Origin: Rhodoblastus sp. 17X3
GTDB lineage: Bacteria; Pseudomonadota; Alphaproteobacteria; Rhizobiales; Beijerinckiaceae
NCBI RefSeq assembly: GCF_030056575.1
Contig: NZ_JASHHX010000019.1
Location: 18,239 to 82,238 of the forward strand
Reading direction: 5' to 3'
DNA: 64,000 nt
In this document: positions 16,527 through 25,822 of the stretch, piece after piece
How the letters are laid out: every line of letters starts with the position of its first letter
How positions within the stretch are numbered: the stretch's first letter is position 1
Translations under genes and position numbers: made by a program
Notes under the pieces: generated by a model
Told to the model about the DNA's origin: nothing
The model's input: the letters and a program-made list of their open reading frames with translations, nothing else
Databases searched by the model: none

Positions 16527-16789
16527 GATGAAGCGCCATTGACGTGGGGTGCACCCCGTTTGGCCGGACGCATGGCGGGCCGGGGTAAGCACTCGGGCGG
16601 ATGAACCTCTTCAAGTTGCCGTAGGCGCTTCATCTCGGACGGCATGAGGCCGGAGTACTTCTTGCGCCAGTGGTAGAACGTCGCGTCACTGATGTTGAAC
16701 TTTCGGCAGACCTCGGCGACCGGAACGCCGTCCTCCACCTGCTTAAAAACAAAAGCAATTTTCGCCTCCGAAGACTTCGGCGCCTTCAT
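16523..16789 (-). pseudogene. IS3-family transposase OrfA fragment
   Basis: The first ~60 residues are a typical IS3/IS911 OrfA helix-turn-helix (SSEAKIAFVFKQVEDGVPVAE, then CRKFNISDATFYHWRKKYSGL). After RLRQLEE the sequence departs from the family, and the usual leucine-zipper part and the whole OrfB are missing. No inverted repeats were found. It is a remnant of an insertion. Confidence 0.8.
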
Positions 16790-16914
16790 GGAACTCTCCT
16801 CTCTCCCGAACAGGGATCATGATTGGAAAATTCTTGTTCCGTTTGGCCGAATTTGCCGGGAGCACGTCATCTCCTCATGGCTTCGCCACAACTGCGCGCA
16901 CTGGGGCCGGTGAA

Positions 16915-19473
16915 TTATCCGGCTTGTTGATTGAACTGAACGACGGACAGGTTATCAGAAAGGTAGGACAGCGGCCGGCCATCCTTCGTGAGCCTTATGA
17001 GCGAAATCTGCTTGTTGTTCTGACTTCTGACAATACGGAGATCCCAAGGCCTGATCGTACGGTGAACAGCAATATAACCTGGCTCGGCCATTTGTGAGGG
17101 CAGGAGATTGGTGGGGTTTTCAAGCAAAGTATCGCATTGCGTGGCGAGGGTGTGTATCGCCTCCAGCCAATCCAGCTCACTAGAGGTCAGGCTACCGATG
17201 CTTTGCTGCGCTTCGTCCAGGACGACCTCGTCTCGTCGGATCAGCTGCGCGAGAGCGAGCACCATCGCATTTCCTTGAAGACGATTCTGCAGGTCTTCCG
17301 GGCTCTCCATGAATGGCTTTTGCAAATCGAGTGTAAGGCCGCAGTCCCACGCCAACCACAGCACCAATCCCTTAAGGCGTGCAATATCATCGCTGTCCCG
17401 AAAGGCTTCGTCGGCCTGTCGGAGATCAAGCAGGGACAGCCCCTTGGCGTTACGCTCGAAGAGCGTGAACATGATTGCCTGCAGCAGTTTGCGGCGCTCC
17501 TCCTGCGGAACGGTCGTCTTACCCTTTTCAACCCAGGCAGCCCGCCCATCGCATCGCCGCAGTTCCCGCAGCACGGCAAGAACGCCAAGCAGACGGATTG
17601 CCACTGCAGGAAAAGGCTGTTTGCCTTCAGCGCAGGCGGTAAGTTGGGTCGTAATGCGCCTTACGATCGTTCTGACCTTGGAATGGCAGATGTCCAGGAG
17701 CTCTGCCTGCTTTTCAGGTGAGATCGGATCAACCTCGGTAACAGGATCGTCGTCAGTACCCACCCGTTCTTCTTCATTGCGGCCGAAGCGGTCCAAATCC
17801 TCTTGGGGTTTATCCTCGCGCATTCCAAGATGATATATTAATGCGTCTAAGAGATAGCCGAAGTCGCTTGAGTGATGCAGGCGCTGTTTCCCACCGGGCT
17901 TTTTCATCTCATCGACACTGATCATAAGAGTGCCTTTATCTTCGGGATCGTTGGCTTTTGCCTGGTCGTCACCGCCAGCATTTTTTTTGATCGTCGGTTG
18001 CGATGGCTGATCGTCACCGAACACGATCTTGTCGAGGCACTGCACTAGCAGTTCTATATTCGGCGTATCGGTATCGAGGCTTTGGAGAGCATCCTTTAAA
18101 CGTCTTTGGTTGCCGGTCCGGGCATGCTCTTCGACGAGCCCTGCGTGATGGATCAGAAGCTTCAGCGAATGGACATCACGGTGATAGCCGTCAAGGAAAG
18201 TGGCGGCGGCTGGAACGCTCGGAAACTCGACAACAAACATTGCCCCTTCAATTCTGTGGGTGGTTGTCCGCGAAATCTCGGCGCCATTCTCATTGCACAG
18301 CGTGAATACCATACTGGTCGATCCTTCGCAGAGCTGCGAATCAAACTCGATCCGGTCGCGTTCAGCTAAAGCAACGCCAGTCTGCGGACCTTCCGCTTTG
18401 GAATCCGCCTCAGCCTCCAATGTTTCCGCAATCGTTTGCCAGCCTGCCTCGTCGAGCAATGGCAGGGCGTGTACTGTATCCAATCCGGTTGCATTCGCCG
18501 CAGCGCGGGCATCATCCCCACGATACGCCAGCATCAGCTCGACATTTCCTCCATCGGCGTCTGCAAGCCAGGCCGGTCGGCTCGGATTTGCGCTTCCCAC
18601 CGCAAATACAGAATTCCCGTTCCCGCTTTCGACATAGATGCTCTTGGCATGAAGATAGCCGCCAGTGTCGTTTTCATTTTCGAGGCCGAGTTTTGCCGCA
18701 TCCGCAAACGAGACGCCCACGAGCGATTTCGCACTCTGATCCAGCTCCACGGTGGCCGGATCAACCGCGACCGTAAGGCGCTTGGGCTTCAGATCGTCTT
18801 TCACGCGAGCAATGAAGCCTAGTTTGCGATCAAAGAATGCGCCGCTGACACCCACGCGCTCGGTATCGCCTTCGAGAAGCTGCTTGAACTGATCCCACAA
18901 CAGAGCCCCTCCGGGATGGCCAGCGAGCAGCCGAAGTTCGGCATTGGGCGAGGCCTCGTTCTTCAGCCAGGGCGCAAAGTCCCGCACGCGCTGGACCATT
19001 TTGCGAGTATGTTCAGGGAGGCCCCGCGTGAAATTTTGCAGCCAATACTCCACTGCGGCGAGCGCGTCGTTGGCGAGCGCAATTCCGGGCGCATCTTTTT
19101 CTCCCTCAATTCTGACCAGACCCGTGAGTTCGCGGTTAAATCCGAAGCCGGCGACGGTCATGTTGTGGCTCCCGATCAGGATCAGGCCTTTGTTTTTCCC
19201 AGCGAGAAAGATCAGTTTTGGATGGAAAGCGCCTTGAACCGTCATCGGCAAGAGGCTGTACTGACGCCCTGCAAGGCGCGGGGGATTGCCTTTCAGGCTG
19301 AGCGCATACTGCGCAGCATCCATCAGCAAGACGTTGTGGCGGATACCAGCACCGACCATGCGGCGCAGGACCACCTCTTCATAGAAAGGCAGATAGGCAT
19401 TATAGGTCGTGATAAGCGACGCTTCGAAACCGCCCTTCTTGAGTTCTTCCAGCAGGGAAATTCTATGGAGCAT
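16915..19473 (-). CDS. Phospholipase D-like protein, second gene of a coupled pair
   Basis: 852 residues. Two PLD-type half-motifs: FHPK (His84, Lys86) with GSHNMT at 101-106, and YLHAK (His275, Lys277) with GSANPS at 293-298. The downstream Asp of the classic HKD motif is absent in both, as in many PLD-like nucleases. Residues ~310-852 are unrecognised and mostly helical, with a Lys/Asp-rich linker near 500-520. The start overlaps the end of the 550-residue gene upstream by 11 bp, so the two are translated together. A two-gene nuclease system is likely; its target is unknown. Confidence 0.7.
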   Translation of the reverse strand: MLHRISLLEELKKGGFEASLITTYNAYLPFYEEVVLRRMVGAGIRHNVLLMDAAQYALSLKGNPPRLAGRQYSLLPMTVQGAFHPKLIFLAGKNKGLILIGSHNMTVAGFGFNRELTGLVRIEGEKDAPGIALANDALAAVEYWLQNFTRGLPEHTRKMVQRVRDFAPWLKNEASPNAELRLLAGHPGGALLWDQFKQLLEGDTERVGVSGAFFDRKLGFIARVKDDLKPKRLTVAVDPATVELDQSAKSLVGVSFADAAKLGLENENDTGGYLHAKSIYVESGNGNSVFAVGSANPSRPAWLADADGGNVELMLAYRGDDARAAANATGLDTVHALPLLDEAGWQTIAETLEAEADSKAEGPQTGVALAERDRIEFDSQLCEGSTSMVFTLCNENGAEISRTTTHRIEGAMFVVEFPSVPAAATFLDGYHRDVHSLKLLIHHAGLVEEHARTGNQRRLKDALQSLDTDTPNIELLVQCLDKIVFGDDQPSQPTIKKNAGGDDQAKANDPEDKGTLMISVDEMKKPGGKQRLHHSSDFGYLLDALIYHLGMREDKPQEDLDRFGRNEEERVGTDDDPVTEVDPISPEKQAELLDICHSKVRTIVRRITTQLTACAEGKQPFPAVAIRLLGVLAVLRELRRCDGRAAWVEKGKTTVPQEERRKLLQAIMFTLFERNAKGLSLLDLRQADEAFRDSDDIARLKGLVLWLAWDCGLTLDLQKPFMESPEDLQNRLQGNAMVLALAQLIRRDEVVLDEAQQSIGSLTSSELDWLEAIHTLATQCDTLLENPTNLLPSQMAEPGYIAVHRTIRPWDLRIVRSQNNKQISLIRLTKDGRPLSYLSDNLSVVQFNQQAG

Positions 19474-21115
19474 CGCTATGCTCCATTATGGCTAAGCCGA
19501 TGGAGCTCAGTTGCCAGGAACCCGTTGGATCTCGCTTGAGAGCGCCAATGTCTTTCAAAACGCGCAACGCCTGCGCAAAGCGCGGACGGGTGTGAACGGC
19601 GGGCGGGATAGCGACAACCTCCATGCCACGGTCCGAAGGTCTAATTCTGAAGGTCGATTGCGACTGACCGCGCAATTTCCGAAGGGCGACGCGGAGGTGC
19701 ATTTCGATCCCCCAGTTCAATAATAACCAGCGAAGAAGTTGAGGCATGCGTAGGGACGCCCAATTGTCGGAGGCTCGCTGAGCGAAGGACTGGAGATTTA
19801 TCGGGTAGTAGCGAAAATAATCCGCCTCAAAAATCAGGTCGGAATATTGATTGCCGTCCTGTCCGCCTCTTGCCGCCAAGGCAAGAATAGTCCTCAAGGC
19901 CGCCACGACAATCGCTTGGCGGCTTTCGGGGGTTTTCTCGCGATGGGAAAGCGCAAAGATTTCCTCGGTGAGTTGGACCTCATGCATTTGCGAGGTCCAA
20001 CTGGAAAACTCCGGCAACCAGTTGGGGGCCACCGCTACAAGATCCGCGAATGTCTCTTGGCTTCCGAGCTGTTCGAGTGCGTCGATCGCTTCGGGTTGGG
20101 TCAAATACCAGTCGGCGATATCCGCACTCGTCTCTAAGCGAAGGCCCGACGCTGCGTATGCATCAAGCACTACATAGAAGAGCCCTTGGACAGCCAAGGA
20201 AAGCAATTCATTGCGAGCGTATGTGGCCCATCGCCCGCGGTTGCGCATCAGAACGTCCGGTATCTGCCAGCTTTGCCCGCTTGGCAGGCTTTGCGTATAG
20301 CAACATGCGCGGAAACGTTCTTCCGTGCATTCGTGGTTTTCCTGGCCGAGAGCCTGAGCAAGATTCAGAATCAAATGTAGCGTCCGGCGCCGTGGCAGGG
20401 CTTCGCTGTCTTCGAATGGGCCGCGCGCGAAGAAAAGGTCGCTTAGGATTTTCTGCTCTTCAGGTCGTTCGGCGATATGGCAAGGGCAAAAGGAATGTAG
20501 TTGATCGAGTTCCGCTGCGGTCACAGAGTCGGCGTCGACGACTTTCATGAAAAGGGTCCGGTCAACACTCGCGTCCATTTTCTCGGCGATGGCCTGACCG
20601 ATTTCCCGCGTGTAGTTTATGCCGCGCGATGTGTCTCCGTCGAGAATGCGCAATTCCCTCAGGACACCAAGATAGTACTGGCCTAGCCCCCCCAGCCAAT
20701 TCGCAAAATAGCGCTTCGTTGCGCCGCTTCTGAGGGAATAATCCGAGAGTCTTACTGTCGCACCATCGGCTATGGACCGCGCCACGCTTGATAGAGTTAT
20801 GCTGCCGACCATTGCTGCAGCGTGATCATCTGCCTCACCGTCAGATACCGATGCATGGCGAAGAGCAATCAGGGAAAAAAGACAGTCTGCGCGACGAAAG
20901 CGTTCAATAAATTCATCGTCGTATTTCGTGTGGCCGGCTTTGCCGAAAGCCCAAATAAGCCACGGATAGAACGAATAGTAACGCGCCCGGTCGGTTACAT
21001 TTGTGATCCCGGGAAGCATGCGGCTGTAAATATTGATGCAGGTCGCCTGCACAGCGAGGTGGTCGAGGCCGCCGATTTGCGGTGGAGGTTTTACCCAAGC
21101 CATCTGTACTAGCAT
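19463..21115 (-). CDS. Hypothetical protein, partner of the PLD-like protein
   Basis: 550 residues, first gene of the pair. The N-terminal part PPPQIGGLDHLAVQA followed by PGITNVTDRARYYSFYPW looks highly conserved, and I associate this N-terminus with similar genes beside PLD-like proteins in other bacteria, though I cannot name the family. No Walker or nuclease motif is seen. The C-terminal ~60 residues resemble a winged helix (RFAQALRVLKDIGALKRDPTGSWQLS). The start may be ATG 21115 or the in-frame ATG 21103; neither has a clear ribosome-binding site. No gene is seen in the 280 bp upstream (21116-21395). Confidence 0.6.
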   Translation of the reverse strand: MLVQMAWVKPPPQIGGLDHLAVQATCINIYSRMLPGITNVTDRARYYSFYPWLIWAFGKAGHTKYDDEFIERFRRADCLFSLIALRHASVSDGEADDHAAAMVGSITLSSVARSIADGATVRLSDYSLRSGATKRYFANWLGGLGQYYLGVLRELRILDGDTSRGINYTREIGQAIAEKMDASVDRTLFMKVVDADSVTAAELDQLHSFCPCHIAERPEEQKILSDLFFARGPFEDSEALPRRRTLHLILNLAQALGQENHECTEERFRACCYTQSLPSGQSWQIPDVLMRNRGRWATYARNELLSLAVQGLFYVVLDAYAASGLRLETSADIADWYLTQPEAIDALEQLGSQETFADLVAVAPNWLPEFSSWTSQMHEVQLTEEIFALSHREKTPESRQAIVVAALRTILALAARGGQDGNQYSDLIFEADYFRYYPINLQSFAQRASDNWASLRMPQLLRWLLLNWGIEMHLRVALRKLRGQSQSTFRIRPSDRGMEVVAIPPAVHTRPRFAQALRVLKDIGALKRDPTGSWQLSSIGLAIMEHSDAP

Positions 21116-21395
21116 TTAATCAATTCCTGGATGGAAATACGCCGTTGCCGGATTTTAAAACAGTCGTGCAGCGCCTACGCACTGCTGTTGAAGAGAATAA
21201 AATGAAACGCGCTAATCGTACGCCCCACCTCCTGTTCGATCGAACGCCTTATCTCGGTGTCCACGACCTGAGCCAGCAGCGCATCGGAAAATCGGCGACA
21301 ACCAGTCCTCCTACCGCCAGTCGGACCTCAAGCAAGCGTGGCTGCGATGTTACTTCAGTCGTGGCGAAATGCCCAAGGGAACTCTGGCCATTTCA

Positions 21396-21866
21396 TTAGC
21401 TTATGAGTTCGTAATCCTCTCCGCCAATCCGCTGCAAGGCCGACCGCATGTCACTAAAAACGCCGGCGAGTTTCGCCTCGCAATCGGTACAGCCACCCGT
21501 TCTTTCGACGACGACTACGAGTGACTTGCCGTTGCTAGTTAGGTGTCCAATGAATAGGTCAGGATAATATTCATTTTCACCAGCATCTGAAATAATAAAG
21601 TCTTTAAGCAATTTTGAATCGTGACTGCTAAGTTTATGTGTTTTGTCATAAAGCGTCATTTTCGCCTCATGGTCATCGTAAATTCGCTCAAAGAAATCTT
21701 CTATCACGCTTCGGTCTGGCGCATTCCAATTGTCACTAGGTATTACGATTCCATAATACTCATCGGCGTTCTCGAAAAGGTCGAACCCTAGCCTGGATAG
21801 CTCTTTTGCCTGCTGTTGAGTCGTTAATTCCAACATTCTATCGAAGGTTCTTCTGTCTATTTCCAT
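21396..21866 (-). CDS. Hypothetical protein
   Basis: 156 residues, acidic. It starts with a helical segment (RRTFDRMLELTTQQQAKELSRLGFDLF) and has a pair of Cys residues in GGCTDCEAK near residue 125. No family recognised. GGAGA lies about 6 bp before the ATG. It reads in the same direction as the metK gene but is separated from it by 64 bp. AT content is higher than in the flanks. Confidence 0.55.
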   Translation of the reverse strand: MEIDRRTFDRMLELTTQQQAKELSRLGFDLFENADEYYGIVIPSDNWNAPDRSVIEDFFERIYDDHEAKMTLYDKTHKLSSHDSKLLKDFIISDAGENEYYPDLFIGHLTSNGKSLVVVVERTGGCTDCEAKLAGVFSDMRSALQRIGGEDYELIS

Positions 21867-21930
21867 TTGCGGTCTCCGAAAAAGGGGAAGCTACCATTCA
21901 AAGCCTGTTTGCCGTCGAAAAATGGCAAAC

Positions 21931-23079
21931 TTAGATCGTTCGCTCCCAGGGGAACTCAATGTCACGCCGTCCGAAATGCCCATAAGCCGCGGTCGGAAAA
22001 TAGATAGGACGTTTGAGATCGAGAGTTTCAATGATCCCCTGTGGGCGCAGATCGAACTCTTGAGCCAAGTCTGCCGCAAGATCTCGTTTCGGTTCGGCCG
22101 CTGTTTCGAAGGTTTCAACGGCGAAACTGACGGGTTCCGCGACGCCGATGGCGTAAGCAAGCTGAACCAGCGCCCTGGAGGCCCAGCCCCGGGCGACGAT
22201 TTGTTTGGCTAGGAATCGCGCCATATAAGCCGCCGACCGGTCGACCTTGGATGGATCCTTGCCGGAAAATGCGCCGCCCCCGTGGGGCGCCGCGCCGCCA
22301 TAGGTGTCAACGATAATTTTTCGGCCAGTGACGCCGGTGTCGCCCTTCGGTCCTCCCGTCACGAAGCGCCCCGTCGGATTGATGAGGGTTTTGAAGCTGC
22401 GTGCGCGAAGCTCTCGCGGAACGATCGGATCGATGATGTGTGCTTCGACCGCTTGCCTGACCTCATCGAGCTTCATGCCGGCGTCGTGTTGGGTTGACAG
22501 GACGACGGCTTCGATTTCGGTCGGCCGGCCATCGACATACCTGAACGTGACCTGGGATTTCGCATCGGGTTGCAGCCACGGCAGGGCGCCGTTCTTTCGG
22601 ACTTCCGCCTGTCGGCGGACGAGCCGGTGGGCATATGCAATCGGCGCTGGCATCAACTCCGGCGTCTCATCGCTCGCGTAGCCGAACATCAGCCCTTGAT
22701 CGCCGGCGCCCAGGACGCCATCGGCTCGATCGACGCCTTGATTGATGTCCTGAGACTGGCCGTTGAAATGAATCTGAACCAGGCAGCGATCAGGATCGAT
22801 GCCAGTCGACGCATCCCGGTATCCGACATCGTGCAGAACCCGACGGACCAAGCCGACTGCGCTATCGCGAACGGCTTGGAAATCCTGGATCTTGCGGGTC
22901 TTGAACTCGCCGGCGACCACGACGCATTGATCGGCCAGCAGTGTCTCGCAGGCGACGCGAGCGTTCGGGTCGAGCGTCAGGAACGCGTCGAGCACCTTAT
23001 CGGAGATTTGATCCGCGAGTTTGTCGGGGTGGCCTTCCGAAACCGATTCCGATGAAAAAAGCCCGTTGCGAATGGTCAT
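21931..23079 (-). CDS. metK: S-adenosylmethionine synthetase (island copy)
   Basis: 382 residues, full length for MetK. It makes SAM from methionine and ATP. Signatures: [17 protein letters not shown] at the N-terminus (ATP/Mg site), [12 protein letters not shown] (hexapeptide GAGDQG) and [16 protein letters not shown]. The ATG at 23079 has GAGGG upstream and starts the conserved sequence; the open frame extends 16 residues further. MetK is normally a single housekeeping gene, so this copy on an island is unusual. It may supply SAM to the methyltransferase of the type I RM locus or resist phage SAM depletion, but both ideas are inference. Confidence 0.93.
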   Translation of the reverse strand: MTIRNGLFSSESVSEGHPDKLADQISDKVLDAFLTLDPNARVACETLLADQCVVVAGEFKTRKIQDFQAVRDSAVGLVRRVLHDVGYRDASTGIDPDRCLVQIHFNGQSQDINQGVDRADGVLGAGDQGLMFGYASDETPELMPAPIAYAHRLVRRQAEVRKNGALPWLQPDAKSQVTFRYVDGRPTEIEAVVLSTQHDAGMKLDEVRQAVEAHIIDPIVPRELRARSFKTLINPTGRFVTGGPKGDTGVTGRKIIVDTYGGAAPHGGGAFSGKDPSKVDRSAAYMARFLAKQIVARGWASRALVQLAYAIGVAEPVSFAVETFETAAEPKRDLAADLAQEFDLRPQGIIETLDLKRPIYFPTAAYGHFGRRDIEFPWERTI

Positions 23080-23171
23080 GTCATTTTCCCTCTTTAGCCT
23101 CGTTCGACCGAATGTCGGGGCAGGCAATTCGGATCAAATCCCCCCGGCCTGTTGCTCGGCCAAGCAATAAA

Positions 23172-23660
23172 TCAGCGTAACAAGATCAGTTTCGGCGTTG
23201 CCTCTTCGCCCGTCCAGACGACAGCATCCTGACTCCAGCGCTTTCCCAGGATGCATGCTGCTTCGTGATCAATTCCAAGCGCGAGGTAGCTTTTTTCTGG
23301 CGGCCAGAGCCCATTCAAGTCCGCCCCTTCGCCTTCGACGACACAAGCTGAAATGGTGCGAAGGTCTTTCCCCAACAGCCTATGTGCGGCTTCGTTGGCC
23401 GCTTCGCTTTGTGCTTGTCCAAACGGATTGAATGCGGTGATGAAAAGACCGCAATTTCGGTCGCTCGAAACGTACAGCCTTGCCAACTCAGGCGAGTACT
23501 GGCCGATGCGCAGCGTGAAACTTTCCGCGCCTGTTCCGACGCGGTAGAGGGTCGCGAAATATGCGGCGACCTTGTCTGGTGCAATTTCGGAATCCGCCAA
23601 CAAAAAACCCTCCGAAAACGGAGGGTCGACGCATCCCGTTTCATTGCTCTTGCGAGCCAC
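23172..23660 (-). CDS. DUF3293-like protein
   Basis: 162 residues. GLFITAFNPFGQAQSEAAN and the later PPEKSYLALGID plus KRWSQDAVVW match the pattern I know for DUF3293 (ITAxNP, PEpS, gQdAv). The function of that family is unknown. The start is GTG, with AAGGAG directly upstream. It lies 92 bp before metK on the same strand and may be cotranscribed with it. Confidence 0.65.
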   Translation of the reverse strand: MARKSNETGCVDPPFSEGFLLADSEIAPDKVAAYFATLYRVGTGAESFTLRIGQYSPELARLYVSSDRNCGLFITAFNPFGQAQSEAANEAAHRLLGKDLRTISACVVEGEGADLNGLWPPEKSYLALGIDHEAACILGKRWSQDAVVWTGEEATPKLILLR

Positions 23661-24001
23661 ATCTCCTTGCGGAAACCACCTTGCCTGGGGAGGCCGGTTG
23701 GTTTGGGCGTCGACCCAATCTGGATGCTGTAGGAACCGTAGCTTTCGGTTCGGAACCTGTCAATCAGCCGGGTCGTCTGGTCAGCGCCTGCGGCAAGTTT
23801 TTTAGAATCGCGCCAATGCAAGCCGTCGAATGCGCGATCAGATTTCTGATGGTTCGTGATCTTTTGGAGGCGCCTTCCAACAACGATTCAGGCTGGCTAT
23901 GATCCGGCTTGTGCGCGTGGCGACGGAGAATCTGTCGCAAGGGATGTGAGCAGGGCGTGATAGCGTCTCCATTGTGCGGGCAGCCAAATGAGGATCTCGC
24001 G
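23661..24001. other. Intergenic stretch without a clear gene
   Basis: About 340 bp between the DUF3293 gene and the small gene at 24002. Short open frames exist on both strands. One minus-strand frame starting at 23821 (HWRDSKKLAAGADQTTRLIDRF) looks protein-like for ~55 residues but then runs into the DUF3293 gene in another frame. I cannot support a gene here. Confidence 0.4.
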
Positions 24002-24262
24002 ATGGCTCTCCAATTGTGGATTGGAAATGGCGGTCACTGGTTCTTCGACACCAGCCTAGGCGTGCAGGTGGGGCAAGCTGATCAACGGCCTGATGGTTCT
24101 TGGGACGTTGAGGTTTCCGATGAGGTATTTCGCGCCAGGGATCTCGAGGCCGCGAAACGAATTTTTCTGGAAAATTATGATCCCAAAAAGGTGGCGCTAA
24201 GTCCCTTGTCGGATGATGGCGAGATCGAGGAAGACGAATTTGAGATCATCACGCTCGCCTAG
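24002..24262 (+). CDS. Small acidic hypothetical protein
   Basis: 86 residues from ATG 24002, preceded by GAGG at about 8 bp. Begins ALQLWIGNGGHWFFDTSLG and ends in a highly acidic tail (DDGEIEEDEFEIITLA). No family recognised. The strong acidity would suit a DNA-mimic or a partner for a basic protein, but there is no direct evidence for that. Confidence 0.5.
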   Translation: MALQLWIGNGGHWFFDTSLGVQVGQADQRPDGSWDVEVSDEVFRARDLEAAKRIFLENYDPKKVALSPLSDDGEIEEDEFEIITLA

Positions 24263-24486
24263 CGTCCGCTTTGCGAGATTGCGATGATGCCGACGTCTTT
24301 CGTTCGGAGCGTTTCGTTCAGTTGTGGTCTGCGAAGAAGGGGTTGATCGTCGTTCGGAAAACAACCAAAGGTGCGTTCCTTTGCGGTCCGGCCTCGCGTC
24401 TCGCGATGTTCTGGCAGGGGGCGTTCGATCGAACGCGCGGACGCCTTGTGCGCGCGCCCCTTCGTCTGATGTTGGTTTTGCGCTAG

Positions 24487-24702
24487 CTAACGCTCATCGC
24501 GCGCGGATTGGCGATGGGACATGATGAATACATCGAACGCAGCCAGCGCTTCATAAATTGCGCCGGCGACCTCGACGAAGTCTGGCCCAGGTGCTGGGTC
24601 GTCGGCGTTCTCGATAATTTCGAGGGCGCGGGTTAAGCGCTCGTGTGTGCGAACAAGTAAGCGCATGATCAAATTGTTCAATTCTTGATTATTTTGCTTC
24701 AT
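24487..24702 (-). CDS. Small helical hypothetical protein
   Basis: 71 residues, predicted all helical (LNNLIMRLLVRTHERLTRALEI), ending in an Arg-rich tail. AAGGAAA lies about 7 bp before the ATG, which supports translation. No family recognised. It stands alone, divergent from the DUF429 gene, with an AT-rich 130-bp region between them that probably holds the promoters. Confidence 0.45.
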   Translation of the reverse strand: MKQNNQELNNLIMRLLVRTHERLTRALEIIENADDPAPGPDFVEVAGAIYEALAAFDVFIMSHRQSARDER

Positions 24703-24833
24703 TGGTTTTTCCTTGGGTTTTGTGTGTTGGTTTTTTTATTTTATAGTCAGATATTGAAGTTCAATTATACATGTCTAAGTGCATAAAATATTAGATGCGG
24801 TTGAGGTGTCTGAATGGAGAGACAGGAAATTCG

Positions 24834-25679
24834 ATGATCCACGGCTTGCCAATTCTTGGAATCGATTTTTCGGGAGACCACAGCAAGTGGTCCGCGCGAT
24901 GCTCGAATTCGAACGTCTGGATCGCGCAGGGGCTGCTTCGTTCGGAGACGATCTCGCTTCAGAAACTGCAGCGGGTGCAAGGCCTGGCGGGTCGGGGCGA
25001 TCCGTTCCAGCGATTGTCCAATCTGTTGAATTCAGAGGTCGCGGGTGTTGCGGCGATCGACGCTCCCTTCAGCCTGCCAGCCGAAAATGTGAACGACGCT
25101 CCAGAGAAGATTTGGCTTGCCTGCCGGAGACTTGCCTGCGACGGGCGTGCATTTTGTCGGGGGAGCGACCTGGTGCAAACTTTCGCGCCCGAATTGGGCG
25201 CGCGAGGGAAAAAGCTACTTCGCGAAACCGAACGCTATTGGCAGGGCAGGCGTGTCAATGTTCGCTCGACGACCTGGTCTGGGCCAAGGGGCGGGGCGCC
25301 ATTTGCTGCGGCCTGCATGACGCTGCTGTCACTTCACAAGGGGGCCGTATGGCCTCTGACGGATCACCCTTCAGAGGCGAAGATGACACTGGTTGAGGCC
25401 TTTCCCGCGGCCCAGCTTCGACATTGGGAATTGCCTTACGTGAAATACAATGGCGCGACGGAGACTGAACACAACCAACGAGCGATCATCATCGAGGGGT
25501 TGAAAAGGAAGGGCCTGGTCGCCGCAAGCGAGGATGATATCGACTTGTGCCGGAATTCGGCGGATGCCCTCGATGCGGTCATCTGTCTGTTTGCCGCTGC
25601 AGCATTCGCGAGGGGGCGTCTCGCAGTTATGCCTGGCGCATCCTCGAGAGCCGAAGGGCATATTGCGGTCCATGAATGA
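24834..25679 (+). CDS. DUF429-like protein (RNase H-like fold)
   Basis: 281 residues from ATG 24834 with AGGAAA upstream. Motifs match DUF429: ILGIDFSGD near the N-terminus, AAIDAPFSLP, LVEAFPAAQLRHWELP and SADALDAVICLFAAAAF near the C-terminus. The spaced acidic residues fit a RuvC/RNase H-type metal site, so a nuclease activity has been proposed for the family. The open frame continues 13 residues upstream to 24795, but without a good ribosome-binding site. It is a single gene with no clear partner. Confidence 0.72.
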   Translation: MIHGLPILGIDFSGDHSKWSARCSNSNVWIAQGLLRSETISLQKLQRVQGLAGRGDPFQRLSNLLNSEVAGVAAIDAPFSLPAENVNDAPEKIWLACRRLACDGRAFCRGSDLVQTFAPELGARGKKLLRETERYWQGRRVNVRSTTWSGPRGGAPFAAACMTLLSLHKGAVWPLTDHPSEAKMTLVEAFPAAQLRHWELPYVKYNGATETEHNQRAIIIEGLKRKGLVAASEDDIDLCRNSADALDAVICLFAAAAFARGRLAVMPGASSRAEGHIAVHE

Positions 25680-25822
25680 TCTCGCAAAGCGCCGCGCGGA
25701 GATGGCATTGCTTATGAACAGAGTCCGCTCGGCCTCTCTTCTGCCGTCGTTGGTGAGCGTTTCTGCTGTGGGCCGGTCGATGACATGGCCTTCGTCTCAG
25801 ATCGCGAGCGAATCAAGGCCAG

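Noticed and set aside
16915..21115. DISARM or Dpd system (because of the PLD-like protein)
   Set aside because: No DrmA helicase, DrmB or DISARM methylase is adjacent, and no Dpd modification genes are present; the 550-residue partner does not match those systems.
23315..23821. A 168-codon minus-strand frame starting HWRDSKKLAAG upstream of the DUF3293 gene
   Set aside because: The first ~55 residues look protein-like, but the rest overlaps the DUF3293 gene out of frame, and no frameshift joining them can be shown.
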